Positions 1 to 7,772 of a stretch of 64,000 bases of DNA are shown here, one piece after another; position 1 is the stretch's first letter; every line of letters begins with the position of its first letter. Position numbers and translations under genes: made by a program. Below the pieces are notes generated by a model. The model worked only from the letters and a program-made list of their open reading frames with translations, did not search any database and had not been told where the DNA came from. Origin of the DNA: Myxococcus stipitatus (lineage in GTDB: Bacteria > Myxococcota > Myxococcia > Myxococcales > Myxococcaceae); NCBI RefSeq assembly GCF_038561935.1, contig NZ_CP102770.1:3782001-3846000 (forward strand), in the 5' to 3' direction.

Positions 1-253
1 GCTGGGCGTGGGGCTGACCTCCGTGGTGGCGCAGATGACCTTCACGTATGCCTTCAACTACGTCACCGTGCTGGCCGGTGGCGTCGCCACGCAATTGACG
101 CCCGTCTTCTCCTGGGTGATGGGCACGGCGCTGCTGGATGAAGCCGTCTCCCCCCTGGCCGTCACGGGCGCCCTGGTGTGCATGCTGGGTGTCCTCTGGG
201 GAACGGGCGTGCTGGAGCGCATGCGCCCCGTGAGCTCCCGCCCCACGACGTGA
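1..253 (+). CDS. EamA/DMT-family transporter, C-terminal fragment
   Basis: The gene is cut by the left edge of the window; the reading frame is open from base 2 and stops at 253, leaving about 83 residues. The fragment holds hydrophobic segments and the pattern AGGVATQLTPVFSW followed by a Gly-rich last helix, typical of the second EamA repeat of drug/metabolite transporters. Such proteins are inner-membrane exporters of metabolites or amino acids, and the substrate cannot be told from the fragment. A hairpin with a short T-rich tail follows at 264-287. The family call is fairly sure; specificity is unknown. Confidence 0.75.
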   Translation, partial: LGVGLTSVVAQMTFTYAFNYVTVLAGGVATQLTPVFSWVMGTALLDEAVSPLAVTGALVCMLGVLWGTGVLERMRPVSSRPTT

Positions 254-263
254 AGACTTTCTC

Positions 264-287
264 ACCCGCGAGTTGCGGGTAGTTTGT
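264..287 (+). terminator. Hairpin terminator after the EamA gene
   Basis: Arms ACCCGC (264-269) and GCGGGT (275-280) enclose a 5-base loop and are followed by AGTTTGT. The hairpin starts 10 bases after the stop codon, so it fits a rho-independent terminator with a weak T tract. Confidence 0.5.
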
Positions 288-301
288 CCTGCCCGCCTCC
301 T

Positions 302-354
302 GGAATTCCTGAAGGAATTTCAGTCCCACCTTCCTCCTGGGAAATGTTGTTCCC
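302..354 (+). promoter_or_regulatory. Two small dyads upstream of the vWA/ASH lipoprotein
   Basis: The 271-base gap 254-524 contains no convincing gene. It holds AATTCC-TGAA-GGAATT (304-319) and GGGAA-N6-TTCCC (339-354), both less GC-rich than the surroundings. They are the only ordered structure in the promoter region of the next gene and could be operator sites. No matching regulator can be named from the sequence. Confidence 0.25.
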
Positions 355-524
355 ACACAGGGCAACTCGTTTCTCAGGGAGCCCCACGACTTGCCCTGTT
401 GTCCGGCGGACGAGCGCCGTCGGCTGCATTCGGGCACCCGGGTTGCAGAGGCGCCCCCTCCGCCGGAATCGCGCGGTGCGAGGCCGCGTGGAACCCGGGC
501 CCGGGGTGTCGTGGGGAGGCAGGA

Positions 525-3464
525 ATGAGACGTCTGTATTGGGTGGCGTGGGTGGCGTGGGTGTTGGTGTTGGGTTGTGAGCCCCCGTCATCCCAACGCG
601 CGCGGAGCGCCTTCGTGGTGAACCCGGAGGCCATCGACTTTGGCGCCGCCGCGGTGGGCCGCACGAAGAGCCTCAAGCTGCGGGTGACCAACGGAGGCCG
701 GGCCTCGTACCGCGTGGAGGGCGCCGTCTCCAGCATCCCCAATGTGACGGTGCCGTCCTTCGAGCCCTTCATCTTGAGCGGCGGCGGTGAGCGCGAAATC
801 GAGGTGCTCTTCAAGCCCGACGTGGAGGGCCCGGTGCAGGGCTCGCTGGAGCTCATCACGGACGCGGACTCGCGCGGGGATGTGCCGGTGCTGGGCCGGG
901 GCGTGAAGGCCTTCGTCGAGGTGCCCGAGACGGAGCTCGACTTCGGCAACGTGGCGATGGGGTTGGTGGAGATGCGGCAGGTGACGGTGCGCAACCCGTC
1001 GGACGTGGAGTCTCCACTGGAGCTGTCGCTGCAGGGCACGGACGCGGACCAGTTCACCGCGGAGCGCGGCGAGACGGAGATGCTGGCGCCCGGGGAGTCG
1101 CGGGTGGTGTCGGTGGCCTTCGCGCCCAAGCGGTTGGGCTCGGCCTCGGCGGAGCTGCGCGTGGCGGTGTGCGAGGGCTGTGAGCCCGCGGTCGTTCCGT
1201 TGCGGGGCACGGGCGTGGCGTCCAAGCTGGAGGTGACGCCGCTGCGGCTGGACTTCGGGCGGGTGGCGCTGGGCGCCAGCGCCGAGCAGTCCATCACCGT
1301 GCGCAACCAGGGCAACCTGCCGCTGCGCTGGTCGGGCGTGGAGCTGCAGGACAACCCGGGGGGCGTGTACCGGGTGGTGAGCACGCCGGTCGTGTCCGGA
1401 GGCACACTGGAGCCGGGGGCCGTGGTGGAGGTGCGCGTGGCCTTCCTGCCCACGGCGCTGGGGAAGGCGGGCGAGGGGCGGGTGGAGGTGGGCGTGCACG
1501 AGCAGGGCTCCAGCGCGCCGGGCCCCAAGGTGTCCCTGGTGGGCGAGGGCGGCACGTCGTGCGTGTCGGTGCTTCCGCGCGAGCTGGACTTCGGCGTGGT
1601 GGCGGAGGGGATGACGGCGACGCGCTCGGTGGAGGTCGTCAATCGCTGCCGGGACAGCGTGCTGGTCAACAACCTGCGGCTGGACACGGCGCAAGGGGGC
1701 TACTTCACGTTGGCGCAGGCGCCGGCCAGCATGACGGTGCCCGCGGGGCAGTCCGCCTACGTGGGCATCACCTTCAGTCCTCGCACGGGGACGGCGCGCG
1801 CCAGCACCGGCCAGCTCGCCGTCACGGTGCGCTCGGGGGGCACGTTGTCGACGGAGGCGGTGAGCCTCAAGGGCACGGGCCGCGTGTTCCAGCCCTGCCA
1901 GTTCCAGCTGCCCGAGCACCTGAGCTTCGGCAAGGTGCCCGTGGGCGCGGAGGTGTCCATGGGCCTGGTGCTGCGCAACACCGGCACGCAGCCCTGCTAC
2001 CTGGCCTCCATGCAGCTGGCCGCGGGCTCGGCTCCGTCCTTCACGTCGCGGACGGTGCGCAACGGCGTGTTGCTGCCCGGCGCGAAGACGACGCTGGTGG
2101 TGCGCTTCAAGCCGGACGCGGAAGGCCCCTTCGAAGGGCTCGCGGAGGCGTGGGTGAACCACCCGACGCAGGGCCATCCGCTGGTGGCGCTCTCGGGTGA
2201 GGGCGTGCGGGGGTGCTTCGCGGTGCAGCCCACCACGGTGGACTTCGGCCTCACCAAGCTGGCGTGTGGTCCGCGCACGCGGGAGCTGCTGGCCATCAAT
2301 GACTGTGTCGGCCCGGTGCAGGTCGCGGGGATGGCGCTGGAGCAGACGGGCACCGAGTTCCAGGTGGCGCCGGGCACTGCCTTCCCGTCGCAGCTGGCGC
2401 CGGGCGCTCGCGTGAGGCTGACGGCCCGCTATGAGCCGGTGGATGATGGGCTGGACGCCGCGGCGCTGCGCTTCCGCCTGGAGGATGGCTCCGAGTACAC
2501 GGCGGGCCTCCTGGGCAAGGGCGCGACGAAGGCGGAGCAGACGGACCGCTTCCTCCAGGAGTCGAAGGCGAAGGTGGACGTGCTCTTCGTCGTGGACAAC
2601 TCCGGGTCGATGATGGAGGAGCAGCAGAGCCTGGGGCAGAACTTCGCGGCCTTCCTGAGCGCGGCCACCGCGTCGTCGGTGGACTACCGCATCGGCGTGA
2701 CGACGACGGGACTGGACTCGTCGCCCGGCGGCTGGTCCGAGTGCCCCGGCGGCGCGCAGGGCGGTGAGAACGGGCGCCTGTTCCCCGTGGACAACTCGCG
2801 GCCCCGCATCATCACGCCCTCCACGGCCAATGCCGCGGGCGTCTTCGCGGACAACACGAAAGTGGGTGTGTGTCATTGGAACGAGCAGGGCCTGGACGCG
2901 GCGCACCGCGCCCTGTCGGACCCGCTGCTCTACAACCAGGACGACACCCGCACGCAGCAGCCCAACGACGGCAACGGCGGCTTCCTGCGGCAGGACGCGA
3001 AGCTGGCCATCATCTTCCTCTCGGACGAAGAGGACTTCAGCGCGCAGCCGGTGTCCTTCTACGAGACGTACTTCCTGGCGCTGAAGGGCAACGACAAGAC
3101 GAAGCTGAGCATCAACGCCATCGTCGGCCCCATGGACCTGGCCACCTGCCCCACGTCGAGCAGCTCCGGCAGCCGCTACATCCAGCTCGCGCAGGCGACG
3201 GGGGGCGTGGTGGAGAGCATCTGCACGCCGAACTGGGCGGCCTCGCTGGAGAAGCTCTCCAACAGCGCCTTCGGTCCCAACCGCAAGTTCCCCCTCACCC
3301 AGGTGCCCGCGGACACGGCGCGCATCGTCGTCACGGTGGACGGGGTGCCGGTGACGACGGGGTGGGAGTACGACGCCGCGACCAACAGCGTCATCTTCGA
3401 GCGCGCCACGGCGCCCGCACCGGGAACGTGGGTGGAGGTGACGTACCCGCTGGGCTGCAACTAG
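525..3464 (+). CDS. Surface lipoprotein with six ASH-like repeats and a von Willebrand A domain
   Basis: The 979-residue product begins MRRLYWVAWVAWVLVLGCEP, a short lipoprotein-type signal with a plausible lipobox VLGC. The ATG at 525 follows GGGGAGGCAGG and is preferred over the longer open frame. From about residue 30 come six repeats of roughly 105-110 residues, each opening with a P-x3-[LI]-x-FG pattern (about residues 30, 131, 235, 346, 457, 565), as in ASH/choice-of-anchor-D immunoglobulin-like folds. A vWA-like domain follows, with MIDAS residues DNSGS at 691-695. The protein is probably envelope-anchored and adhesive or scaffolding. The gene stands alone, ahead of a strong hairpin. 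Ligand and role are unknown; the domain calls are confident. Confidence 0.85.
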   Translation: MRRLYWVAWVAWVLVLGCEPPSSQRARSAFVVNPEAIDFGAAAVGRTKSLKLRVTNGGRASYRVEGAVSSIPNVTVPSFEPFILSGGGEREIEVLFKPDVEGPVQGSLELITDADSRGDVPVLGRGVKAFVEVPETELDFGNVAMGLVEMRQVTVRNPSDVESPLELSLQGTDADQFTAERGETEMLAPGESRVVSVAFAPKRLGSASAELRVAVCEGCEPAVVPLRGTGVASKLEVTPLRLDFGRVALGASAEQSITVRNQGNLPLRWSGVELQDNPGGVYRVVSTPVVSGGTLEPGAVVEVRVAFLPTALGKAGEGRVEVGVHEQGSSAPGPKVSLVGEGGTSCVSVLPRELDFGVVAEGMTATRSVEVVNRCRDSVLVNNLRLDTAQGGYFTLAQAPASMTVPAGQSAYVGITFSPRTGTARASTGQLAVTVRSGGTLSTEAVSLKGTGRVFQPCQFQLPEHLSFGKVPVGAEVSMGLVLRNTGTQPCYLASMQLAAGSAPSFTSRTVRNGVLLPGAKTTLVVRFKPDAEGPFEGLAEAWVNHPTQGHPLVALSGEGVRGCFAVQPTTVDFGLTKLACGPRTRELLAINDCVGPVQVAGMALEQTGTEFQVAPGTAFPSQLAPGARVRLTARYEPVDDGLDAAALRFRLEDGSEYTAGLLGKGATKAEQTDRFLQESKAKVDVLFVVDNSGSMMEEQQSLGQNFAAFLSAATASSVDYRIGVTTTGLDSSPGGWSECPGGAQGGENGRLFPVDNSRPRIITPSTANAAGVFADNTKVGVCHWNEQGLDAAHRALSDPLLYNQDDTRTQQPNDGNGGFLRQDAKLAIIFLSDEEDFSAQPVSFYETYFLALKGNDKTKLSINAIVGPMDLATCPTSSSSGSRYIQLAQATGGVVESICTPNWAASLEKLSNSAFGPNRKFPLTQVPADTARIVVTVDGVPVTTGWEYDAATNSVIFERATAPAPGTWVEVTYPLGCN

Positions 3465-3488
3465 GGGCCTGGCGGGACTGTGGCCTTT

Positions 3489-3529
3489 CTGTCAGCCATC
3501 CATCCCCCGAGGGACGGATGGCTCGACAG
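3489..3529 (+). terminator. Strong hairpin terminator after the vWA/ASH gene
   Basis: A near-perfect stem runs from CTGTCAGCCATCC (3489-3501) to GGATGGCTCGACAG (3516-3529), with inner TCCC/GGGA pairs and one extra base on the right arm. It lies 25 bases after the stop at 3464. There is no T tract, but the stem is far above background. Confidence 0.6.
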
Positions 3530-3561
3530 GGTAGGGGAGGGAGGGCAACCTTTCGGGCGCG

Positions 3562-4476
3562 ATGCCGGAGCCCCTCCTGGTTGCTGCCTTGGGTGACATC
3601 CACGGTCGCTTCCACCGCGTGGAGACGTGGTTGGACGCGCTGGAACAGGCACGTGGCAGGCCCGTGGGGATGGTGCTGGCGGTGGGCGACGTGGAGGCCT
3701 TCCGCCGCGGGGACGACCACCGGCGCAAGGCCGCCAAGCGCACCATGCCCGCCGAGTTCGCGGAATACGCGGACGGCATCCGCCGGGTGAAGCGGCCGCT
3801 CTACTTCATCGGGGGCAACAACGAGGACTTCGAGGCGCTGCACGACTTCCAGGACGGAGGCGAGCTGGCGCCTGGGGTGACGTACCTGGGGCGCTCGGGC
3901 TCACGGGAGCTGTGCGGGCTTCGCGTGGCCTACCTGTCCGGCATCCACGCCCCGCGCTTCATCGAGCAACCCCTGCGGCGCCCCATCACCCAGGACCTGA
4001 TGAAGCAGGCGGGGTACTTCCGCGCGGCGGAGGTGGAGCGGGTGATGCCGCTGCGGGACATGGACCTGATGCTCGTCCATGAGTGGCCACGCGGCATCGT
4101 CCAGCGTGCGCGCGAGGAGAACCCCACGCCGCCCCGGCCGTTGCCATCGTATTGGATTGGCAACCCGGTGACGCGCAAGCTGGTGGACACGGTGCTGCCT
4201 CGGTGGATGTTGTGCGGGCACTCGCACAAGGCCTTCGCGGTGACGCTGGAGGGGGTGGGGCGCCCGGCGACGCGCATCGCGTGCCTGGACCAGGCCACCC
4301 GTCCGGAGGAGTCCGTGTTCTGGCTGGAATACGAGGGCCGCACGGCGGTGCGCGCGGGGTGGGGCGTCACGGGACAGGTGGCCTGGGTGATGGACCAGCG
4401 CTGGGACATGGCGTCGCTGCCGGTGCCCTCGGTGGAGGCCGAGGGGGGCGACGCCACGGTGACGGCGCCCGCCTAG
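3562..4476 (+). CDS. Metallophosphoesterase resembling the Dbr1 (RNA lariat debranching) N-terminal domain
   Basis: This 304-residue protein has the calcineurin-like metal motifs GDIHG (11-15), GDVEA (42-46), GGNNED (84-89), HEWPRGI (173-179) and CGHSH (218-222). Motif order, the tract between motifs 2 and 3, YLG and LSGI after motif 3, and especially HEWPRGI recall eukaryotic Dbr1 (GDFQA, GGNHE, SHDWPRGI). Two differences matter. The first motif has Asp12, the canonical MPE ligand, where Dbr1 has Cys. The usual catalytic His of GNHE is Asn87. The Dbr1 C-terminal domain is not recognisable. The function is probably cytosolic phosphodiesterase or monoesterase activity; the substrate is unknown. 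Its 3' end overlaps the convergent PAP2 gene by 4 bases. Confidence 0.8.
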   Translation: MPEPLLVAALGDIHGRFHRVETWLDALEQARGRPVGMVLAVGDVEAFRRGDDHRRKAAKRTMPAEFAEYADGIRRVKRPLYFIGGNNEDFEALHDFQDGGELAPGVTYLGRSGSRELCGLRVAYLSGIHAPRFIEQPLRRPITQDLMKQAGYFRAAEVERVMPLRDMDLMLVHEWPRGIVQRAREENPTPPRPLPSYWIGNPVTRKLVDTVLPRWMLCGHSHKAFAVTLEGVGRPATRIACLDQATRPEESVFWLEYEGRTAVRAGWGVTGQVAWVMDQRWDMASLPVPSVEAEGGDATVTAPA

Positions 4477-5390
4477 AAGACGCCGGAGATGCCCGCCATG
4501 CGCGCGCCGACCATGGGCTTCCAGCGCGTGGCGGTGGGCGAGGTGCTGGAGGAGGAGGGCGCCGCGGCCTCTTGGCGTCCATGCATCAAGAGGGGGATGG
4601 CCACGCCGAAGGCCGAGCCCAGGATGGCGCCCATGGCCACGTCGGTGAGGTAGTGCTTGTCCGCGCCCATGCGCAGCAGTCCGACCGAGGCGGCCAGCGG
4701 AAGGCCCACCGCCCACATCCATTCCTGGTGCTCGTAGCCTCGCAGCGCGGCCACCGTGCCGGCGGACACCACCAGCGAGAAGGCGAGGCTGGTGTGGCCG
4801 CTATAGAAAGACAGGTTGTTGTCGCTGGGCTGCTCCGTGAGGTGCTTCTGGTCCGCTGACAAGACGTGGACGAAGGGGCGCTCGCGGCCGGCGATGAACT
4901 TCACCGCCTGGTTGGCCAGGATGGCGAGCATCGTGCTCTCCAGGATGATGGTGGCGTCCTCGGCGAAGAAGCGGTCGGGCGCGTGCGAGGAACGGACGAG
5001 CGCGAACTGCGCGCCCATCACCCCCAGCGGCACCGCGCCGAAGCCCAGGATGTTGCTCCACGTGGCCGCGCGGTGACGGGACGCGTCGGTGTCGCCGGCC
5101 AGTCCCCTGCCCCAGCGGTCCAGGCGGTTGAGCCTGTCGGTGCCGTCCGGAGCCCGGTCACACCAGCGGCACTCCGCGGGGGCCAGGTCGTCCTTGAAGA
5201 GTGCTTCGCTGGAAATCCAGAGGACAGCGGAAGTGCCGGTGATGATGCCGTCCCGGGCCCAGTCGAAGCGCAGCTCATTCAGCTTCGGCGCGTCCTCGGG
5301 GGACTGGGCCAGGGCCGGCGTTGCCGGGACGAGAGCGACCAGAAGGGAAAGTGCAAGGGACGGTATGAGCGTGCGCACGTCACGCAGCAT
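4473..5390 (-). CDS. PAP2-family (type 2 phosphatidic acid) phosphatase
   Basis: The 305-residue protein starts at the ATG at 5390; the longer frame would place extra residues before a clear signal peptide ending PATPALAQ. Its C-terminal half carries the three PAP2 motifs: KFIAGRERP (K-x6-RP), YSGH (P/YSGH) and RMGADKHYLTDV (R-x5-H-x3-D). Several hydrophobic helices surround them. PAP2 enzymes dephosphorylate lipid phosphates such as phosphatidic acid or undecaprenyl pyrophosphate at the outer face of the membrane. A Cys-bearing stretch near residue 75 (CRWC) is unexplained. It is divergent from the thioredoxin fusion, with 72 bases between starts. The family is confident; the substrate is not known. 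Confidence 0.85.
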   Translation of the reverse strand: MLRDVRTLIPSLALSLLVALVPATPALAQSPEDAPKLNELRFDWARDGIITGTSAVLWISSEALFKDDLAPAECRWCDRAPDGTDRLNRLDRWGRGLAGDTDASRHRAATWSNILGFGAVPLGVMGAQFALVRSSHAPDRFFAEDATIILESTMLAILANQAVKFIAGRERPFVHVLSADQKHLTEQPSDNNLSFYSGHTSLAFSLVVSAGTVAALRGYEHQEWMWAVGLPLAASVGLLRMGADKHYLTDVAMGAILGSAFGVAIPLLMHGRQEAAAPSSSSTSPTATRWKPMVGARMAGISGVF

Positions 5391-5462
5391 AGGGCTCCGC
5401 TGGCGCGGGGCGAAGGGTTTGACTACAAGCAAGCGACTCCCATTGTCATCCGAGGAATCAAC

Positions 5463-7769
5463 GTGAGTGAGCACCCCGTCGACTTGACGGCCGAGTCATT
5501 CGAGCAGACCACCGGCGCCCCGGGGTTGGTCCTGGTGGACTTCTGGGCGGAGTGGTGTGGTCCGTGCCGGAACTTCGCGCCCATTTTCGCCGCCACCGCA
5601 CAGAAGCACCCCGACGTCGTCTTCGGCAAGGTCGACACGGAGGCCGAGCAGGAGCTGGCGGGCCGCTTCGAGGTCCAGTCCATCCCCACGCTCATGGCCT
5701 TCAAGGGCGGCGTCATGGTCCACCGCTCGAGCGGCGCGATGCCCGCGGGCCGGCTGGATGCGCTGGTCAAGTCGCTCAAGTCGGTGGACGTCGACGCGGT
5801 GAAGCGCGCCGAGGAGAACAAGAAGCTCACCGAGCAGGGCATCGTCCCGCCGGGCGTCCATCCCGAGGCGGAGTGGGATGCGGGCGACAGCGAGTGGGTG
5901 TACGGCGCGAAGGACGCCAAGGGGCGCAAGCAGGGGCCCTACAAGTACTGGCGCGCGGACGGCACGCTCTGCAACGAGTGCATCTTCGAGAACGACAAGC
6001 CGCACGGGCCCTTCAAGCGCTTCCACGAGAGCGGGGAGGTCTCCCAGGACGGCGCGTTCGTGAGAGGGGACCTCCACGGTCCGCGCACCTGGTATGCCTC
6101 CGACAAGTACACGACGGAGCGCATGCACGAGAACGGCGTCTCCACGTCCATCCGCAAGACGGTCATGACGTACGAGCACGGCCGCGTGGTGGGCGTGAAG
6201 CACTACGACGGACAGGACCGACGCGTCGTCCCGACGACGGGCGAGCCTTACCCCGACCGTCCCCAGAACGTCCCGCTGGAGGCCGAGTACCGCGAGGACA
6301 TGAACCAGTGGTCGCACGTCAACCTGGACGTCGCGGGTGAGCGCCACGGGCTGTCGCGCTTCTGGCTGCCGGATGGCGAGCTGCTCTGGGAGGGCGAGTA
6401 CGTGGATGGCTCGCGCCAGGGCCTCTACCGCTCGCTGGCGAAGGACGAGTACCTGGACCCCGCCGTGCGCTTCGACGAGGGCCGCTTCGACCAGGACGAG
6501 GCGTGTGACGTCTGGACGCTGCTCGACGCGGACCGCGCGGTGTTGCTGTCGCGGGACCTGGGCGTCGCGCAGTTCGAGGACGAGCTGAGCGAGTCGCAGG
6601 TCCTCTCCAATCCGCCCCGGCCCGCGTCGGCGTGGCGCGAGTACGCGGAGACGTGCCTGAAGGCGCGCAAGCACCGTGAGGCGGTGCTGGCCATGGCGCG
6701 CGCGGTGGCGAGCGACCAGGTGGTGGCGCCGATGCTCGACCTGCTGGAGCGCGTGGCGCTGCCTCGGACGCCGAAGAACGCGCGAGGTACGGCGGGCGAG
6801 GTGCTGGAGAACGCGAGCAACTCCTGGGCGGCCCTGGCGGGCGCGCTGGTGCGCGGTGGCGACGCGGCGATGTTGCTGCGCGGCTGCGCGGTGTTGCTGG
6901 ACCAGTCGGACAAGCCTCGGGCGGCGCTGGACTTCATCAACGCGGCGATGCTGCTGGCGCCCGAGCGCGCCGACTATCTGTTCACGCGTGGCCTCATCCT
7001 GTTGAACATGGGGCTGGACGCGCACGCACTGAAGGACGCGGAGGGCCTCGCGAAGGTGGAGCCCGACACGGCGGACTTCCTCCGGGCCTACACGCGGGGC
7101 CTGTTCCCCGTGTTCGACTTCTGGCCGGCGAAGGAGACGCCGCACTCGACCTACAACGACCTGCCGGAGAAGCCCGCGCAGCCGCTCAGCGCCATCCAGC
7201 GCATCGTCCAGAAGTACGCCACGCGGTTGCAGAAGATCCGCACCGAGCTCCAGGGCCGATTCAAGGCCGGGGTGTCGATGCCGTGGATGCCGCCGGACAT
7301 GTCCGCGCTGCTCCCGGAGGGCCCGGTGGAGCTGGTGGAGGACGAGGTGGACGTGGGCGAGGACTCCGTCTCCGTCGACGAGAGCCTGGCGGTGGCGGGC
7401 GTGGGGCTGCCCGACCTGATTCGCTTCGCCCGCGCGGACTGGAGCGCGCTCACCTGGCTGCTGTGGTCGTGTGGCGAGTCGAAGCTGGTGATGCCCAGGA
7501 AGGTCGCGGCTCCGGCGAACTTCGGCCATGCGGCGGGCATGTCGAGTCAGCGCCTGTGGCGCGCGAGAGATCGCCGCGTGACGGGTGGACGCGGAGCCAA
7601 GGCCTCGGGGGCCGCGAGCTTCGATTTCGAGGGAGTGGCCATCGACGCGGTCCACCCGCAGCTCGTGGGCATCGTCGAGCAGCACTACAGTGAGACGCAG
7701 GCGATGTTCTATTGGCTGGCGGACGGTGACAATGTTTCACCCTGGCAGGACAACCTGAGGGGGAGCTGA
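5463..7769 (+). CDS. Thioredoxin-MORN-TPR fusion protein
   Basis: A 768-residue protein from the GTG at 5463, where a complete thioredoxin fold begins. Residues 1-110 contain WCGPC (active Cys32 and Cys35) and SIPT (cis-proline). A MORN/YwqK-like region follows (about 145-330) with repeated G-x-[YF]-x2-[YFW]-x4-G patterns such as GPYKYWRADG and HGLSRFWLPDG. The rest (about 380-560) is helical and TPR-like, followed by a tail of unknown fold. There is no signal peptide, so it is probably a cytosolic redox-active scaffold. The next gene, an FHA protein, begins 3 bases after the stop, so the two are almost certainly co-transcribed. The domains are clear; the role of the combination is unknown. 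Confidence 0.85.
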   Translation: MSEHPVDLTAESFEQTTGAPGLVLVDFWAEWCGPCRNFAPIFAATAQKHPDVVFGKVDTEAEQELAGRFEVQSIPTLMAFKGGVMVHRSSGAMPAGRLDALVKSLKSVDVDAVKRAEENKKLTEQGIVPPGVHPEAEWDAGDSEWVYGAKDAKGRKQGPYKYWRADGTLCNECIFENDKPHGPFKRFHESGEVSQDGAFVRGDLHGPRTWYASDKYTTERMHENGVSTSIRKTVMTYEHGRVVGVKHYDGQDRRVVPTTGEPYPDRPQNVPLEAEYREDMNQWSHVNLDVAGERHGLSRFWLPDGELLWEGEYVDGSRQGLYRSLAKDEYLDPAVRFDEGRFDQDEACDVWTLLDADRAVLLSRDLGVAQFEDELSESQVLSNPPRPASAWREYAETCLKARKHREAVLAMARAVASDQVVAPMLDLLERVALPRTPKNARGTAGEVLENASNSWAALAGALVRGGDAAMLLRGCAVLLDQSDKPRAALDFINAAMLLAPERADYLFTRGLILLNMGLDAHALKDAEGLAKVEPDTADFLRAYTRGLFPVFDFWPAKETPHSTYNDLPEKPAQPLSAIQRIVQKYATRLQKIRTELQGRFKAGVSMPWMPPDMSALLPEGPVELVEDEVDVGEDSVSVDESLAVAGVGLPDLIRFARADWSALTWLLWSCGESKLVMPRKVAAPANFGHAAGMSSQRLWRARDRRVTGGRGAKASGAASFDFEGVAIDAVHPQLVGIVEQHYSETQAMFYWLADGDNVSPWQDNLRGS

Positions 7770-7772
7770 ACC

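Noticed and set aside
588-2906. Long antisense frame across the vWA/ASH gene
   Set aside because: It is Arg/His-rich with no motifs; the plus frame has repeats, MIDAS and a signal peptide.
4866-5462. N-terminal extension of the thioredoxin fusion
   Set aside because: The extension is antisense to the PAP2 gene and precedes a complete thioredoxin fold; the GTG at 5463 is the natural start.
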